In this document: positions 15,363 through 24,993 of the stretch, one piece after another
Layout of the letters: every line of letters begins with the position of its first letter
How positions within the stretch are numbered: position 1 is the first letter of the stretch
DNA from: Agromyces lapidis
Lineage (GTDB): Bacteria; Actinomycetota; Actinomycetes; Actinomycetales; Microbacteriaceae
Length of the DNA: 64,000 bases
Direction: 5' to 3'
Assembly (NCBI RefSeq): GCF_009749405.1
Contig: NZ_WBIQ01000006.1
Location: 248,001-312,000 of the forward strand
Notes under the pieces: model-generated
The model's input: only the letters and a program-made list of their open reading frames with translations
Told to the model about the DNA's origin: nothing
The model's database searches: none
Position numbers and translations under genes: made by a program

Positions 15363-18020
15363 ATGCAGACTGCCGACATCCGCCAGCGTTGGCTCGACTT
15401 CTTCGCCGAGCGCGGTCACACCGTCGTCCCTTCGGCCTCGCTCGTCTCCGACGACCCGACGCTGCTCTTCACCGTCGCCGGCATGGTGCCGTTCGTGCCG
15501 TACCTCACGGGCATCGTCCCGGCCCCGTACCCGCGCGCGACGAGCGTGCAGAAGTGCATCCGCACCAACGACATCGAAGAGGTCGGCAAGACGCCGCGTC
15601 ACGGCACGTTCTTCCAGATGAACGGCAACTTCTCCTTCGGCGACTACTTCAAGGAAGGCGCCATCTCGATGGCGTGGGAGCTGCTCACCTCCGCCGAATC
15701 GGCCGGCGGGTACGGCTTCTCGCCCGACGATCTCTGGGTCACCGTCTACGAGGACGACGACGAGGCGATCGAGATCTGGAAGCGCGTCGCGGGTCTGCCC
15801 GACGAGCGAATCCAGCGGCTCGGCAAGGAGACCAATTACTGGCACACCGGGCAGCCCGGCCCCGCGGGCCCCTGCTCCGAGATCTTCTTCGACCGCGGCC
15901 CGGCGTACGGCATCGACGGCGGCCCCGCGACCGACGACGACCGCTACGTCGAGATCTGGAATCTCGTGTTCATGCAGTACCTCATCACCGACGTGAAGTC
16001 GAAGACCGACTTCACCGTCGTGAAGGAGCTGCCGAAGAAGAACATCGACACCGGCATGGGGCTCGAGCGCGTCGCATTCCTCAAGCAGGGCGTCGACAAC
16101 ATGTACGAGATCGACCAGGTTCGGCCCGTCCTCGACCGCGCATCCGAGATCTCGGGCCGCCGCTACGGCGCCGACCGCGAAGACGACGTGCGCATGCGCG
16201 TCATCGCCGACCACGTGCGCTCGGCGCTCATGCTCATGAGCGACGGCGTGAGCCCGTCGAACGAGGGGCGCGGGTACATCCTGCGTCGTCTGCTCCGCCG
16301 CAGCATCCGGGCGATGCGCCTGCTCGGGGTCGAGGGTCCGACGTTCCGCGAGCTGTTCGCCGCATCGCGCGACGCGATGAAGGCCGCCTACCCCGAGGTC
16401 GCGCGCGACTACGCCCACATCGAGCAGCTCGCGCTCGGCGAGGAGGAGACGTTCCTCCGCACGCTGTCGTCCGGCACCTCGATCCTCGACCTCGCCGTAT
16501 CGAAGACGAAGGACGCGGGACACGCGGAGCTCGCGGGCGACACCGCGTTCCTGCTGCACGACACGTACGGCTTCCCCATCGAGCTGACGCTCGAGATGGC
16601 AGAAGAGGCCGGCCTCGCGGTCGACCGCGCCGCCTTCGACGAGCTCATGACGGCGCAGCGCACCCGCGCGAAGGCCGATGCGAAGTCGAAGAAGAAGGTG
16701 CTCGCCGATCTCTCGGTGTACGCCGACTTCCGTGCGAAGGGCGAGACCGTCTTCACCGGCTACTCCGAGCTCGCGACCGAGTCGAGCGTGCTCGGCCTGC
16801 TCGTCGACGGCCGACCCGCGCAGCGGGCCGTCGCGGGGCAGACCGCCGAGGTCATCCTCGCCGAGACCGCGCTCTACGCCGAGTCGGGCGGGCAGGCGCC
16901 CGACCAGGGCCGCATCGTCGGCGACGGCTTCGAACTCGAGGTGCTCGACGTGCAGAAGCCCGTGAAGGGGCTCATCAGTCACACCGTCAAGGTCGCCTCG
17001 GGCGAGGTCGGCGTGGGCGAGCGCGCGACGAGCCTCGTCGACGAGGACTACCGTCGCGGCGCGACCCAGGCGCACTCGGGCACGCACATCGTGCACGCCG
17101 CGCTCCGCCAGGTGCTCGGCCCGAACGCCCACCAATCGGGCTCGTTCAACAAGGCCGGTTACCTGCGCCTCGACTACGGCTGGAACTCCGCGCTCTCGGC
17201 GGAGACGCGCAGCGAGCTCGAGGAGATCTCGAACGCCGCCATCCGCGACAATCTGCAGGTCGTCACGCGCGAGATGCCGCTCGACGAGGCCAAGTCCCTC
17301 GGCGCCATGGCGCTGTTCGGCGAGAAGTACGGCGACGTCGTGCGTGTCGTCGACATCGGCGGCCCGTGGTCGCGCGAGCTCTGCGCCGGCACGCACGTGT
17401 CGACGAGCGCCGAGATCGGCATGATCAACATCGTCGGCGAGTCGTCGGTCGGCGCCTCGAACCGCCGTGTCGAGTCGCTCGTCGGCCTCGAGGCGTTCCG
17501 TCGCTTCGCAGCTGAGCGAGCACTCGTGAACGAGCTCACCGCGTCGCTGAAGACCCGCCCCGAGCAACTCGTCGACCGCGTCGGCGAACTCGTGGCGAAC
17601 CTCAAGTCCGCCGAGAAGAAGATCCAGGCGTTCGAGGCGAAGGCCCTGAACGACCGGGTGCCGGCGCTCGCGGCGAAGGCCGGCCGGGTCGGCGAGGTGC
17701 TGCTCGTGGCCGAGTCGGTCGGGCAGCTCGGCTCCGGTGATGAGCTGCGTTCACTCGCGCTGTCGGTCCGTGGCCAGCTCGGCGACGCGGCGAGCGTCGT
17801 GGCGCTCGCGGGCGAGGTCGGCGGCAAGCCTCTCGCGATCGTGGCGACCTCGCCGGCGGCGCGCGATCACGGCGCGAACGCCGGGGCCCTGGCGAAGGCG
17901 GCGGCCGGCGTGCTCGGCGGTGGTGGCGGCGGCAAGCCCGACCTCGCCCAGGGCGGCGGCACCGACGCGTCGGCGATCCCGGCCGCGCTCGAGGCCGTGC
18001 GACGCGGCCTCGGCGGGTAG
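15363..18020 (+). CDS. alaS: Alanine--tRNA ligase
   Basis: Class II synthetase of 885 residues, the usual length. The N-terminal catalytic core has RQRWLDFF and the FTVAGMVPF motif-2 region. The editing domain zinc ligands are visible as H571xxxH575 (HSGTH) and C674xxxH678 (CAGTH), and the C-terminal oligomerisation (C-Ala) domain ends in a Gly-rich segment. It charges tRNA-Ala and clears mischarged Ser/Gly. The ATG at 15363 matches the family start; there is only a weak ribosome site (GGAACC). It is followed 7 bases later by ruvX. Confidence 0.97.
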   Translation: MQTADIRQRWLDFFAERGHTVVPSASLVSDDPTLLFTVAGMVPFVPYLTGIVPAPYPRATSVQKCIRTNDIEEVGKTPRHGTFFQMNGNFSFGDYFKEGAISMAWELLTSAESAGGYGFSPDDLWVTVYEDDDEAIEIWKRVAGLPDERIQRLGKETNYWHTGQPGPAGPCSEIFFDRGPAYGIDGGPATDDDRYVEIWNLVFMQYLITDVKSKTDFTVVKELPKKNIDTGMGLERVAFLKQGVDNMYEIDQVRPVLDRASEISGRRYGADREDDVRMRVIADHVRSALMLMSDGVSPSNEGRGYILRRLLRRSIRAMRLLGVEGPTFRELFAASRDAMKAAYPEVARDYAHIEQLALGEEETFLRTLSSGTSILDLAVSKTKDAGHAELAGDTAFLLHDTYGFPIELTLEMAEEAGLAVDRAAFDELMTAQRTRAKADAKSKKKVLADLSVYADFRAKGETVFTGYSELATESSVLGLLVDGRPAQRAVAGQTAEVILAETALYAESGGQAPDQGRIVGDGFELEVLDVQKPVKGLISHTVKVASGEVGVGERATSLVDEDYRRGATQAHSGTHIVHAALRQVLGPNAHQSGSFNKAGYLRLDYGWNSALSAETRSELEEISNAAIRDNLQVVTREMPLDEAKSLGAMALFGEKYGDVVRVVDIGGPWSRELCAGTHVSTSAEIGMINIVGESSVGASNRRVESLVGLEAFRRFAAERALVNELTASLKTRPEQLVDRVGELVANLKSAEKKIQAFEAKALNDRVPALAAKAGRVGEVLLVAESVGQLGSGDELRSLALSVRGQLGDAASVVALAGEVGGKPLAIVATSPAARDHGANAGALAKAAAGVLGGGGGGKPDLAQGGGTDASAIPAALEAVRRGLGG

Positions 18021-18027
18021 TCGCGGC

Positions 18028-18510
18028 ATGCGCTCCGGGGCCCGGCTCGGCATCGACGTCGGACGCGCGCGCATCGGGGTCTCGCGGTGCGACGCAGGCG
18101 GTCTGCTCGCGGTGCCGATCGAGACCGTCGCCCGCGCGAACGACGGCGACGCAGACCTACGTCGCATCGTCGAACTGGCGGGCGAGTACGACGCGATCGA
18201 GTTCGTGGTCGGGCTGCCGCTCTCGCTCTCGGGTGGGTCGACCCCGTCGACCGACGACGCGCTCGCGTTCGCCGAGCGGCTCGGGCGCGCCGGGGGAGGG
18301 CTTCCGGTGCGCCTCGTCGACGAACGGCTCTCGACGGTGAGCGCCCAGCAGGCGCTGCGCGCGAGCGGGAAGTCGTCGAAGAAGCAGCGTCCCATCGTCG
18401 ACCAAGTCGCAGCCGTTATCATTCTGCAACACGCGATCGACGCCGAGCGGGCCGCAGGCCACGCACCCGGCCGCGTGCTCGACCTCGACGAAGGGCTCCC
18501 ACCCCTGTGA
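18028..18510 (+). CDS. ruvX: Putative Holliday junction resolvase RuvX (YqgF family)
   Basis: RNase H-fold protein of 160 residues with LGIDVGRARIG at the N-terminus, VVGLPLSLSG in the middle, and the VDERLST and VDQVAAVIILQ motifs typical of YqgF/RuvX. The family is implicated in 16S rRNA 5' processing and possibly DNA recombination. The position alaS-ruvX-mltG is the standard actinobacterial arrangement. The stop overlaps the mltG start (GTGA). Confidence 0.92.
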   Translation: MRSGARLGIDVGRARIGVSRCDAGGLLAVPIETVARANDGDADLRRIVELAGEYDAIEFVVGLPLSLSGGSTPSTDDALAFAERLGRAGGGLPVRLVDERLSTVSAQQALRASGKSSKKQRPIVDQVAAVIILQHAIDAERAAGHAPGRVLDLDEGLPPL

Positions 18511-20216
18511 CCCAGCTCCCCCCAGAGCACCCCGACGCCGACGCCCTCGCTGCCGATTGGCGTGCGTTGCTCGGCAGCGACGCACCGACGACGGGCGCCG
18601 TGAGCGCACCGACGACGGGCGCCGTGAGCGCCCCGACGACCGGTGCGACGCCTCCTGCCGGCGCGCGGCCGATGACACGTCGCGAGATCCGCGAGGCGGA
18701 GCAGCGGGCGGCCGCGCAGGCCGAGGCCGGGAGCGCCGCAGCCGCTGAGCCCCAAGCATTCCAGCCCCCTCAGCCGGCCGTTCCCGCCCGTCCTGAGACC
18801 GCGCCGCCGCCGCAGCAGCCTCAGCTGGAGCTGCGCCGACCGCAGACGTCGCCGTCGTTCCCCGAGCCGGCCGCAGCCCCACAGCCCGCCGCGCCCGCTC
18901 AGCCGCGTTCCGCATTCGACGCTCACCTCGCGGGGGAGGCGCCGCCGATCGTGCCGCGCCCCGAGCCTGCAGCGGCACCTGCGCCGGCCGCCTCGGCGTC
19001 GCCGTTCGCCGACCTCCTCGGCGACCCGCACCAGTCGCTCGATCCGATGGCCGACCCCGAACCCGAGCCCGCGCGGCGCAAGCCCTCGCGCGCCGAACGC
19101 CGGGCCGCGGCATCCGACCCCTACGATCACGACCACGACGAGAAGCCGCGCCGTCGCGGCGCGTGGGGCTGCCTCATCGGCCTGCTGGTCGTCGCAGCGC
19201 TCGGCGTCGGCGCGTTCTTCTTCCTGCAGGGGCCGATCAACGCGGTGATCGAGCGCTTCCAGCCGGCGGCCGACTACGAGGGCACGGGCACCGGCGAGCT
19301 CGTCTTCATGATCCACGAGGGCGACACGGGCGAGTCGATCGGCGCGAACCTCGTCGACGCCGACGTCGTGGCCTCGACCGACGCCTTCCTCGAGGCGATC
19401 GACGAGGCCGCCACGGCTCCGGTGTTCTACCCGGGCGCGTACCGCCTGGCCGAACAGATGAGCGCGAAGGCGGCGCTCGACGCGCTCGTCGACCCCGCGA
19501 ACAAGCTCGAGAACACCTTCGTGATCCCCGAGGGCACGGCGACCGTCGATGCGCTGCCGCGCATCTCCGAGGGCACGGGCATCCCGCTCGAAGAGCTGCA
19601 GGCCGCTGCGGCCGAGCCGCCCGCGGACTACGGGCTGCCCGCCGAGGCCACGAGCCTCGAGGGCTTCCTGTTCCCGGCGACGTACACGCTCGACCCGAAC
19701 CTCGACGCGCATGCCGTGCTGCAGACGCTCGTCGACCGGCAGTTCCAGGCGCTCGACGAGGCCGGCGTCGCACCCGCCGACCGGTGGAAGACGATCGTGC
19801 TCGCGGCGCTCGTGCAGCGCGAGGCGGGGCTGAAGGACGACTTCTACAAGGTCTCGCGCGTGTTCCTGAACCGCCTCGACCCGGCGAAGTGGGAGAGCGG
19901 GCTGCTGCAGTCCGACGCGACGGTCGCCTACGGCACGGGCAACACGCACCTCGTCACGACGACCGACGCCGAGCGCGCCGACCCGGCGAACAAGTACAAC
20001 ACCTACGTGCATCCGGGGCTGCCGGTCGGGCCGATCTCGAACCCGGGCGATCTCGCGATCGATGCGGCGGTGCATCCCGCCGACGGGCCGTGGCTCTTCT
20101 TCGTGACCTGGAACCTCGACACCGGCGAGACGATCTTCTCCGAGACCGTCGAACAGCACGACGCCGCGGTCGAGAAGTGGCTCGCCTGGATGGAGGAGCA
20201 CCCCGAGTATGGCTGA
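18507..20216 (+). CDS. mltG: Endolytic transglycosylase MltG (YceG-like)
   Basis: Protein of 569 residues. A long cytoplasmic Pro/Ala-rich region of about 220 residues precedes one transmembrane helix (about 221-243) and an extracytoplasmic YceG domain. The catalytic glutamate is E439 in ALVQREAG, and the substrate motif LQSDATVAYG follows. MltG cleaves nascent peptidoglycan and acts as a chain-length terminator. The N-terminus contains an 8-residue repeat (APTTGAVS) encoded by 24-bp direct repeats. The GTG start overlaps ruvX by 4 bp; its stop overlaps aroE by 8 bp. Confidence 0.93.
   Translation: MTQLPPEHPDADALAADWRALLGSDAPTTGAVSAPTTGAVSAPTTGATPPAGARPMTRREIREAEQRAAAQAEAGSAAAAEPQAFQPPQPAVPARPETAPPPQQPQLELRRPQTSPSFPEPAAAPQPAAPAQPRSAFDAHLAGEAPPIVPRPEPAAAPAPAASASPFADLLGDPHQSLDPMADPEPEPARRKPSRAERRAAASDPYDHDHDEKPRRRGAWGCLIGLLVVAALGVGAFFFLQGPINAVIERFQPAADYEGTGTGELVFMIHEGDTGESIGANLVDADVVASTDAFLEAIDEAATAPVFYPGAYRLAEQMSAKAALDALVDPANKLENTFVIPEGTATVDALPRISEGTGIPLEELQAAAAEPPADYGLPAEATSLEGFLFPATYTLDPNLDAHAVLQTLVDRQFQALDEAGVAPADRWKTIVLAALVQREAGLKDDFYKVSRVFLNRLDPAKWESGLLQSDATVAYGTGNTHLVTTTDAERADPANKYNTYVHPGLPVGPISNPGDLAIDAAVHPADGPWLFFVTWNLDTGETIFSETVEQHDAAVEKWLAWMEEHPEYG
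18582..18649 (+). repeat. 24-bp tandem repeat within mltG
   Basis: Two exact 24-bp copies (18582-18605, 18606-18629, beginning GCACCGACGACGGGC) are followed by a diverged partial third copy. They encode APTTGAVS twice and APTTGAT once. Perfect nucleotide identity suggests recent slippage duplication. Confidence 0.85.
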
Positions 20217-21087
20217 GTCTCGGGCGACGCCCGGCGCGGGCCCGAGCGCCCGCCTCGCGGTGCTCGGCTCGCCGATCTCGCATTCGAAGAGCCCCGCGCT
20301 GCATCGCGCCGCGTACGCCCGGCTCGGCCTCGACTGGGAGTACTCGGCGGCCGAGGTCACCGGCGAGCACCTCCCGGCGTTCCTCGACGGGCTGGATGCC
20401 GCGTGGCGGGGTCTCTCGCTCACGATGCCGCTCAAGCAGGACGTGCTGCCCCTGCTCGACGAGGTCGACGAGCTCGCAGCGCTCACCGGCGCGGCGAACA
20501 CGGTGCTCCTCGACGGCGGGCGGCGCCTCGGCTTCAACACCGACGTCGGGGGCATCGTGCGCACGCTCCAGGAGTCCGGGGTCGGCAGGGTCCGCCGTGG
20601 AACGCTCATCGGCGCGGGCGCGACGGCCGCGTCGGCGCTCGTCGCGATGGCCGAACTCGGGGCCGAAGAGGTGCGGGTGCTCGTGCGCCGGCCGGGCTCC
20701 GCCGCCGAGCTCGAATCGCTCGGACACCGCGCCGGTCTGGTCACGACGGAGCATCCGATCGCTTCGCTCGCCGACGAGCCCGGCGGCGGCGCCGCTGCGG
20801 CCGCCGGCGAACTCGTCATCAGCACCGTGCCCGGCGGCACCGATCTCGGCGTCGTGCCCTCGGCGGCCCTCGTGGCGGGCGCCGTCCTCCTCGACGTCGC
20901 CTACGATCCGTGGCCGAGTGAGCTCGCACGGGCGTGGCTCGACGCCGACGGCACGGTCGTGCACGGTCTCGGCATGCTGCTGCACCAGGCGCTCCTGCAG
21001 ATCCGCATCTTCGTGAACGGAGATCCTTTCGCTGAGCTGACCGACGAGCATGACGTGCTCACCGTCATGCGCGAGTCCGTCGCCTGA
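20209..21087 (+). CDS. aroE: Shikimate dehydrogenase
   Basis: Enzyme of 292 residues reducing 3-dehydroshikimate to shikimate with NADPH. Visible are the substrate serines in SHSKSP (S24, S26), the catalytic lysine K76 in TMPLKQD and aspartate D112 in FNTDVGG, a GAGATAAS nucleotide-binding turn, and C-terminal GLGMLLHQAL. The ATG lies inside the mltG 3' end (8-bp overlap). It is the first gene of a compact aroE-C-K-B-Q run that supplies chorismate for the trp genes found further right. Confidence 0.93.
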   Translation: MAESRATPGAGPSARLAVLGSPISHSKSPALHRAAYARLGLDWEYSAAEVTGEHLPAFLDGLDAAWRGLSLTMPLKQDVLPLLDEVDELAALTGAANTVLLDGGRRLGFNTDVGGIVRTLQESGVGRVRRGTLIGAGATAASALVAMAELGAEEVRVLVRRPGSAAELESLGHRAGLVTTEHPIASLADEPGGGAAAAAGELVISTVPGGTDLGVVPSAALVAGAVLLDVAYDPWPSELARAWLDADGTVVHGLGMLLHQALLQIRIFVNGDPFAELTDEHDVLTVMRESVA

Positions 21088-21108
21088 CGCTGTGGAAGGA
21101 TAGGAGTC

Positions 21109-22326
21109 ATGCTCCGTTGGCTCACTGCCGGAGAGTCGCACGGGCCTGAGCTCGTCGCGATCCTCGAGGGTCTTCCCGCCGGTATCCCCGTCTCACTCGA
21201 TTCCATCCGCGCCGATCTTGCGCGCCGCAAGCTCGGCTACGGCCGCGGGGCGCGCATGAAGTTCGAGCAGGACGAGCTGGCGATCTCGGGCGGCGTCCGC
21301 CACGGTCTGAGCCTCGGCAGCCCGATCGCCGTGCGCGTCGGCAACACCGAATGGCCGAAGTGGCAGGAGGTGATGAGCCCCGAGCCGATCGACGCCGAGC
21401 GCCTCGGTCGCGGGCGCGGTGCGCCGCTCACCCGACCCCGCCCCGGCCATGCCGACCTGGTCGGCATGCAGAAGTACGGCTTCGACGAGGCCCGCCCCGT
21501 GCTCGAGCGGGCGAGCGCCCGCGAGACGGCCGCCCGGGTCGCGCTCGGCGCGATCGCGAAGTCGTTCCTCGCCGAGCTCGGCATCCAGACGATCGCGCAC
21601 ACCCTCTCGATCGGCCCGGTGCGCGTGCCCGAGGGCGCCGCGCTGCCGTCGCCGTCCGACGTCGATGCGGTCGACGCCGATCCGCTGCGCTGCTTCGACG
21701 CCGAGACGAGCGCTCGCATGGTCGCCGAGGTCGACGACGCGCACAAGTCGGGCGACACGCTCGGCGGCGTCGTCGAGGTGCTCGCCTACGGCGTTCCGCC
21801 GGGCCTCGGCTCGCACGTGCACTGGGACCGCCGCCTCGACGCGCAGCTCGCCGCGGCGCTCATGGGAATCCAGGCCATCAAGGGCGTCGAGGTCGGTGAC
21901 GGCTTCGAGACGACGCGCCGCCGCGGATCGGTCGCGCACGACGAGCTGCACACGGCCGACGGCCGGATCGTGCGCGCGAGCGATCGCGCGGGCGGCACCG
22001 AGGGCGGCATGTCGACCGGCACGGTGCTGCGGGTCCGCGCCGGAATGAAGCCCATCGCGACCGTGCCGCACGCGCTGCCCACGATCGACGTCGCCACCGG
22101 CGAGCCCGCAGCGGCCCACCATCAGCGTTCCGACGTGTGCGCGGTGCCCGCCGCGGGGGTCGTCGCCGAGGCGATGGTCGCCCTCACCCTCGCGAACGCC
22201 GTGCTCGAGAAGTTCGGCGGCGACTCGGTCGACGAGACGCGCCGCAACCTCGAGTCGTACCTCGCCGCGATCCCCGAGACCCTGCGCACCGCCGGGGCTC
22301 CGGGCGCGGCCGATGCACGTGTCTGA
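21109..22326 (+). CDS. aroC: Chorismate synthase
   Basis: FMN-dependent enzyme of 405 residues converting EPSP to chorismate. It begins [17 protein letters not shown] (family signature GESHG) and has [22 protein letters not shown] and [13 protein letters not shown]. An AGGATAGGAG site precedes the ATG at 21109, 21 bases after aroE. Its 3' end overlaps the aroK start by 14 bp (or 8 bp if aroK starts at GTG 22319). Confidence 0.97.
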   Translation: MLRWLTAGESHGPELVAILEGLPAGIPVSLDSIRADLARRKLGYGRGARMKFEQDELAISGGVRHGLSLGSPIAVRVGNTEWPKWQEVMSPEPIDAERLGRGRGAPLTRPRPGHADLVGMQKYGFDEARPVLERASARETAARVALGAIAKSFLAELGIQTIAHTLSIGPVRVPEGAALPSPSDVDAVDADPLRCFDAETSARMVAEVDDAHKSGDTLGGVVEVLAYGVPPGLGSHVHWDRRLDAQLAAALMGIQAIKGVEVGDGFETTRRRGSVAHDELHTADGRIVRASDRAGGTEGGMSTGTVLRVRAGMKPIATVPHALPTIDVATGEPAAAHHQRSDVCAVPAAGVVAEAMVALTLANAVLEKFGGDSVDETRRNLESYLAAIPETLRTAGAPGAADARV

Positions 22327-22837
22327 CCAGCCCCGCATCGGGCTTCCCCTCGTGCTCGTCGGACCGATGGGGGCCGGCAAGTCGCGGGTCGGGCAGCGGC
22401 TCGCCGCCACGGCGGGCGCGCCGTTCATCGACACCGACGCCCGCATCGCCGAGCGCTACGGCGCCATCGACGAGATCTTCGCCCGTGAGGGCGAGGAGTA
22501 CTTCCGCGTGATCGAACGCGAGGTGGTCGCCGAGGCGCTCCGCGAGGAGGCCGTCGTCTCGCTCGGGGGCGGCGCCGTGCTGCACGACGACACCCGTGAC
22601 GACCTCGCCCGCCTCGCCGTCGTGTGGCTGCAGGTCTCGCGCGAGGCCGTCGCCCCGCGGCTCGCCGGCGGCAACCGGCCGCTCATCGCCGACGGCGGGC
22701 TCGACCGCTGGTCGGCCATTCTCGAGGCCCGGCGTCCGCTGTACGCGGCGGTCGCCGACCTCACCATCGACACCTCCCGGCGCTCGGTCGGTCGGATCGT
22801 CGACGACATCACCGAGCGCTTCGGAGGAGAACGATGA
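22313..22837 (+). CDS. aroK: Shikimate kinase
   Basis: Kinase of 174 residues transferring phosphate from ATP to shikimate. P-loop GPMGAGKS near residue 18, shikimate-binding DTDARI and LGGGAVL, lid residue region GGNRPL. The start is either ATG 22313 or GTG 22319, both inside aroC. It overlaps aroB by 4 bp (ATGA). No EPSP synthase (aroA) is present in the window, as is usual for this cluster. Confidence 0.95.
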   Translation: MHVSDQPRIGLPLVLVGPMGAGKSRVGQRLAATAGAPFIDTDARIAERYGAIDEIFAREGEEYFRVIEREVVAEALREEAVVSLGGGAVLHDDTRDDLARLAVVWLQVSREAVAPRLAGGNRPLIADGGLDRWSAILEARRPLYAAVADLTIDTSRRSVGRIVDDITERFGGER

Positions 22838-23919
22838 CGGCAGGCGACGAGCGCACGGCGATCAGGGTCGGCGGCGAGTCGGGCTACGACGTGGTCGTGG
22901 GACGCGGTGTGCTCGCCGAGCTCGGCGACGCGCTGGGCGGCTCGGTGAAGAAGGTGCTGGTCGTGCACCCGGCGACGCTCGGCGCTCGTGCGGCCGCGCT
23001 CCGGGAGGCGCTCTCCGACCGCTTCGAGGTGCTGCTCGCCGAGGTGCCCGACGCCGAGGCCGGCAAGCGCGTCGAGGTCGCCGCATTCTGCTGGCAGGTG
23101 CTCGGCCAGGCCGACTTCACCCGCAGCGACGCCATCGTCGGCTTCGGCGGCGGCGCGATCACCGACCTCGCGGGCTTCGTCGCGGCGACCTGGTTGCGGG
23201 GCGTTCGCGTCGTGCAGGTGCCGACGACGGTGCTCGGCATGGTCGATGCGGCCGTCGGCGGCAAGACCGGCATCAACACCAACGAGGGCAAGAACCTCGT
23301 CGGCGTCTTCCACCCGCCGGCCGCCGTCCTCTGCGACCTCGACCTGCTCGACACCCTGCCGAAGAACGAGATCCTCGCCGGGTTCGCCGAGATCGTGAAG
23401 GCCGGGTTCATCCGCTATCCCGAGATCCTCGACATCGTCGAGGCCGACCCCGAGGTCGCGACCGATCCCGCGACGCCCGAGTTCCGCCGGGTCGTCGAGC
23501 TCGCGATCCAGATGAAGGCCGACGTGGTCTCCGAAGACCTCACCGAGCAGGGGCTCCGCGAGATCCTCAACTACGGTCACACCCTCGGCCACGCGGTCGA
23601 GCACGCCGAGCGCTACCAGTGGCGGCACGGCGCGGCCGTCGCCGTCGGCATGATGTTCGCCGCCGAGCTCGGCCGGCTCTCGGGCCGGCTCTCCGACGAG
23701 GTTGCCGATCGGCACCGCCGGGTCCTCGACCTGCTGAGCCTGCCGACCAGCTACCCCGCCGGCCGCTGGAACACGCTGCTCGCGACCATGCAGCGCGACA
23801 AGAAGTCGCGTGCCGGCCAGCTGCGGTTCATCGTGCTCGACGACCTCGCGAAGCCGACGGTCATGCTGGCGCCCGATCAGTCGCTGCTCTTCGCCGCCTA
23901 CCAGGAGATCGGCTCGTGA
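22834..23919 (+). CDS. aroB: 3-dehydroquinate synthase
   Basis: NAD- and metal-dependent enzyme of 361 residues making 3-dehydroquinate from DAHP. Motifs are GFGGGAITDLAGF, VPTTVLGMVDAAVGGKTGINT and the metal-binding region LNYGHTLGHAVE with H in KHGAAVAVGM-like RHGAAVAVGM. The ATG at 22834 is preceded by a GGAGGAG site inside aroK; the longer open frame upstream is aroK antiframe. It overlaps aroQ by 4 bp (GTGA). Confidence 0.96.
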   Translation: MTAGDERTAIRVGGESGYDVVVGRGVLAELGDALGGSVKKVLVVHPATLGARAAALREALSDRFEVLLAEVPDAEAGKRVEVAAFCWQVLGQADFTRSDAIVGFGGGAITDLAGFVAATWLRGVRVVQVPTTVLGMVDAAVGGKTGINTNEGKNLVGVFHPPAAVLCDLDLLDTLPKNEILAGFAEIVKAGFIRYPEILDIVEADPEVATDPATPEFRRVVELAIQMKADVVSEDLTEQGLREILNYGHTLGHAVEHAERYQWRHGAAVAVGMMFAAELGRLSGRLSDEVADRHRRVLDLLSLPTSYPAGRWNTLLATMQRDKKSRAGQLRFIVLDDLAKPTVMLAPDQSLLFAAYQEIGS

Positions 23920-24371
23920 CCGAGCGCCGGCTGCTGCTCGTCAACGGCCCGAACCTCAACCTGCTCGGCACCCGAGAGCCAGAGATCTACGGCTCGCAGA
24001 CGCTCGACGACGTCGAGCGCATCGTCGCGGATGCCGCGGCCGCACGCGGCTTCGAGGTGCGCGCCGTGCAGTCGAACCACGAGGGCGTGCTCCTCGACGC
24101 GATCCATGCGGCGCGTCTCGACTGCGCCGGCATCGTCATCAATCCGGGCGGGCTGACGCACACCTCGGTCGTGCTGCGCGACGCCCTCGCGGGGGTCGAC
24201 CTGCCGGTCGCCGAGGTCCACATCTCGGATGTCTCGCAGCGCGAGCCCTTCCGTCACCACTCCTACGTCGCGGACGTCGCGGTCGTGCACGTCGCGGGGG
24301 AGGGCGTCGCGGGCTACGCGACCGCGGTCCGCCTGCTCCTCGACGTCGTCACGGGGCGCGCCGAGGGCTGA
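23916..24371 (+). CDS. aroQ: 3-dehydroquinate dehydratase, type II
   Basis: Small dodecameric enzyme type of 151 residues dehydrating 3-dehydroquinate. It has the signature LLVNGPNLNLLGTREPEIYG, the SNHEG and INPGGLTHTS loops, and VHISDVSQREPFRHHSY with the catalytic His region. The GTG start overlaps the aroB stop. It ends the ar operon and is followed 16 bases later by a convergent minus-strand gene. Confidence 0.96.
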   Translation: MTERRLLLVNGPNLNLLGTREPEIYGSQTLDDVERIVADAAAARGFEVRAVQSNHEGVLLDAIHAARLDCAGIVINPGGLTHTSVVLRDALAGVDLPVAEVHISDVSQREPFRHHSYVADVAVVHVAGEGVAGYATAVRLLLDVVTGRAEG

Positions 24372-24387
24372 ACTCGGGCGCGCGGCC

Positions 24388-24861
24388 TCACTCGCCGCGG
24401 GCGAACGCCAGGCTCTCCTCGACGATCGACACGACGATCTCGACCTCGGCCCCGTCGCGCGGGCCGTAGATCATGAACTCGGTGCCGAAGTCCTCGTACT
24501 GGTGGGGTTCGGCCCAGCCGAGTTCGGTCGGCCGTGCGCCGCGCGCGGCGGAGAGCACGAGATGCACGCTCGTGTCGTCGACGCCGTGCAGGTGCACCGG
24601 CTCGAGCCGGCCGTCTGGGAACAGTGAGGTCTCGGGCGCTCGCGCGACCTCGAGCCCGTCGAGGAAGACCGCGCGAGACGACTTCGGCGAGACCTGGCTG
24701 TGCCCCTCGACGACGCCGTCGAGGGCGAACACGCTCGCGACGAGGCGCCCCCACAGTTCGGGCGTCGCCCGCTGCTCGAGCTGGCGTTGCGGCCCCTCGG
24801 TCGAGACGGTCGGGCGGGGTCCGGGGCGCGGCGTGTCGATCACCACGACAGGCTCGGGCAT
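24388..24861 (-). CDS. Luciferase-domain-like (DUF5519/PF17648-type) protein, tentative
   Basis: Protein of 157 residues from the ATG at 24861; an in-frame ATG at 24897 adds 12 residues but sits on the efp -35 box. Features are LEPVHLHGVDDTSVHLVLS, RPTELGWAEPHQYEDFGTEFMIYGP and EIVVSIVEESL, which resemble the small stand-alone luciferase-like domain found in actinobacteria. I recognise the motif pattern but cannot confirm the family. Cytosolic, no signal peptide. The gene is convergent with aroQ and divergent from efp. Confidence 0.5.
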   Translation of the reverse strand: MPEPVVVIDTPRPGPRPTVSTEGPQRQLEQRATPELWGRLVASVFALDGVVEGHSQVSPKSSRAVFLDGLEVARAPETSLFPDGRLEPVHLHGVDDTSVHLVLSAARGARPTELGWAEPHQYEDFGTEFMIYGPRDGAEVEIVVSIVEESLAFARGE

Positions 24862-24896
24862 CGCGGCCGGCGCGAGCGCGAGGCATCCGGGGCGCA

Positions 24897-24926
24897 TTGG
24901 CGTGCCCGGAGCGCAGCGACTACACT
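24897..24926 (+). promoter_or_regulatory. efp-nusB promoter
   Basis: TTGGCG (24897-24902) and TACACT (24921-24926) with an 18-base spacer, giving a leader of about 60 bases before the efp ATG. This is one of the few places here with both -35 and -10 boxes. Confidence 0.55.
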
Positions 24927-24993
24927 CGATCGACTGAACTTTCTCGGGCCGATTCCGGCCGAGCCTCTTCGCAACTGAATGGATCGTATTCGC

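Noticed and set aside
24381-24399. Terminator between aroQ and the convergent gene
   Set aside because: Only a 5-bp stem (CGCGG/CCGCG) with a 9-base loop; too weak to call.
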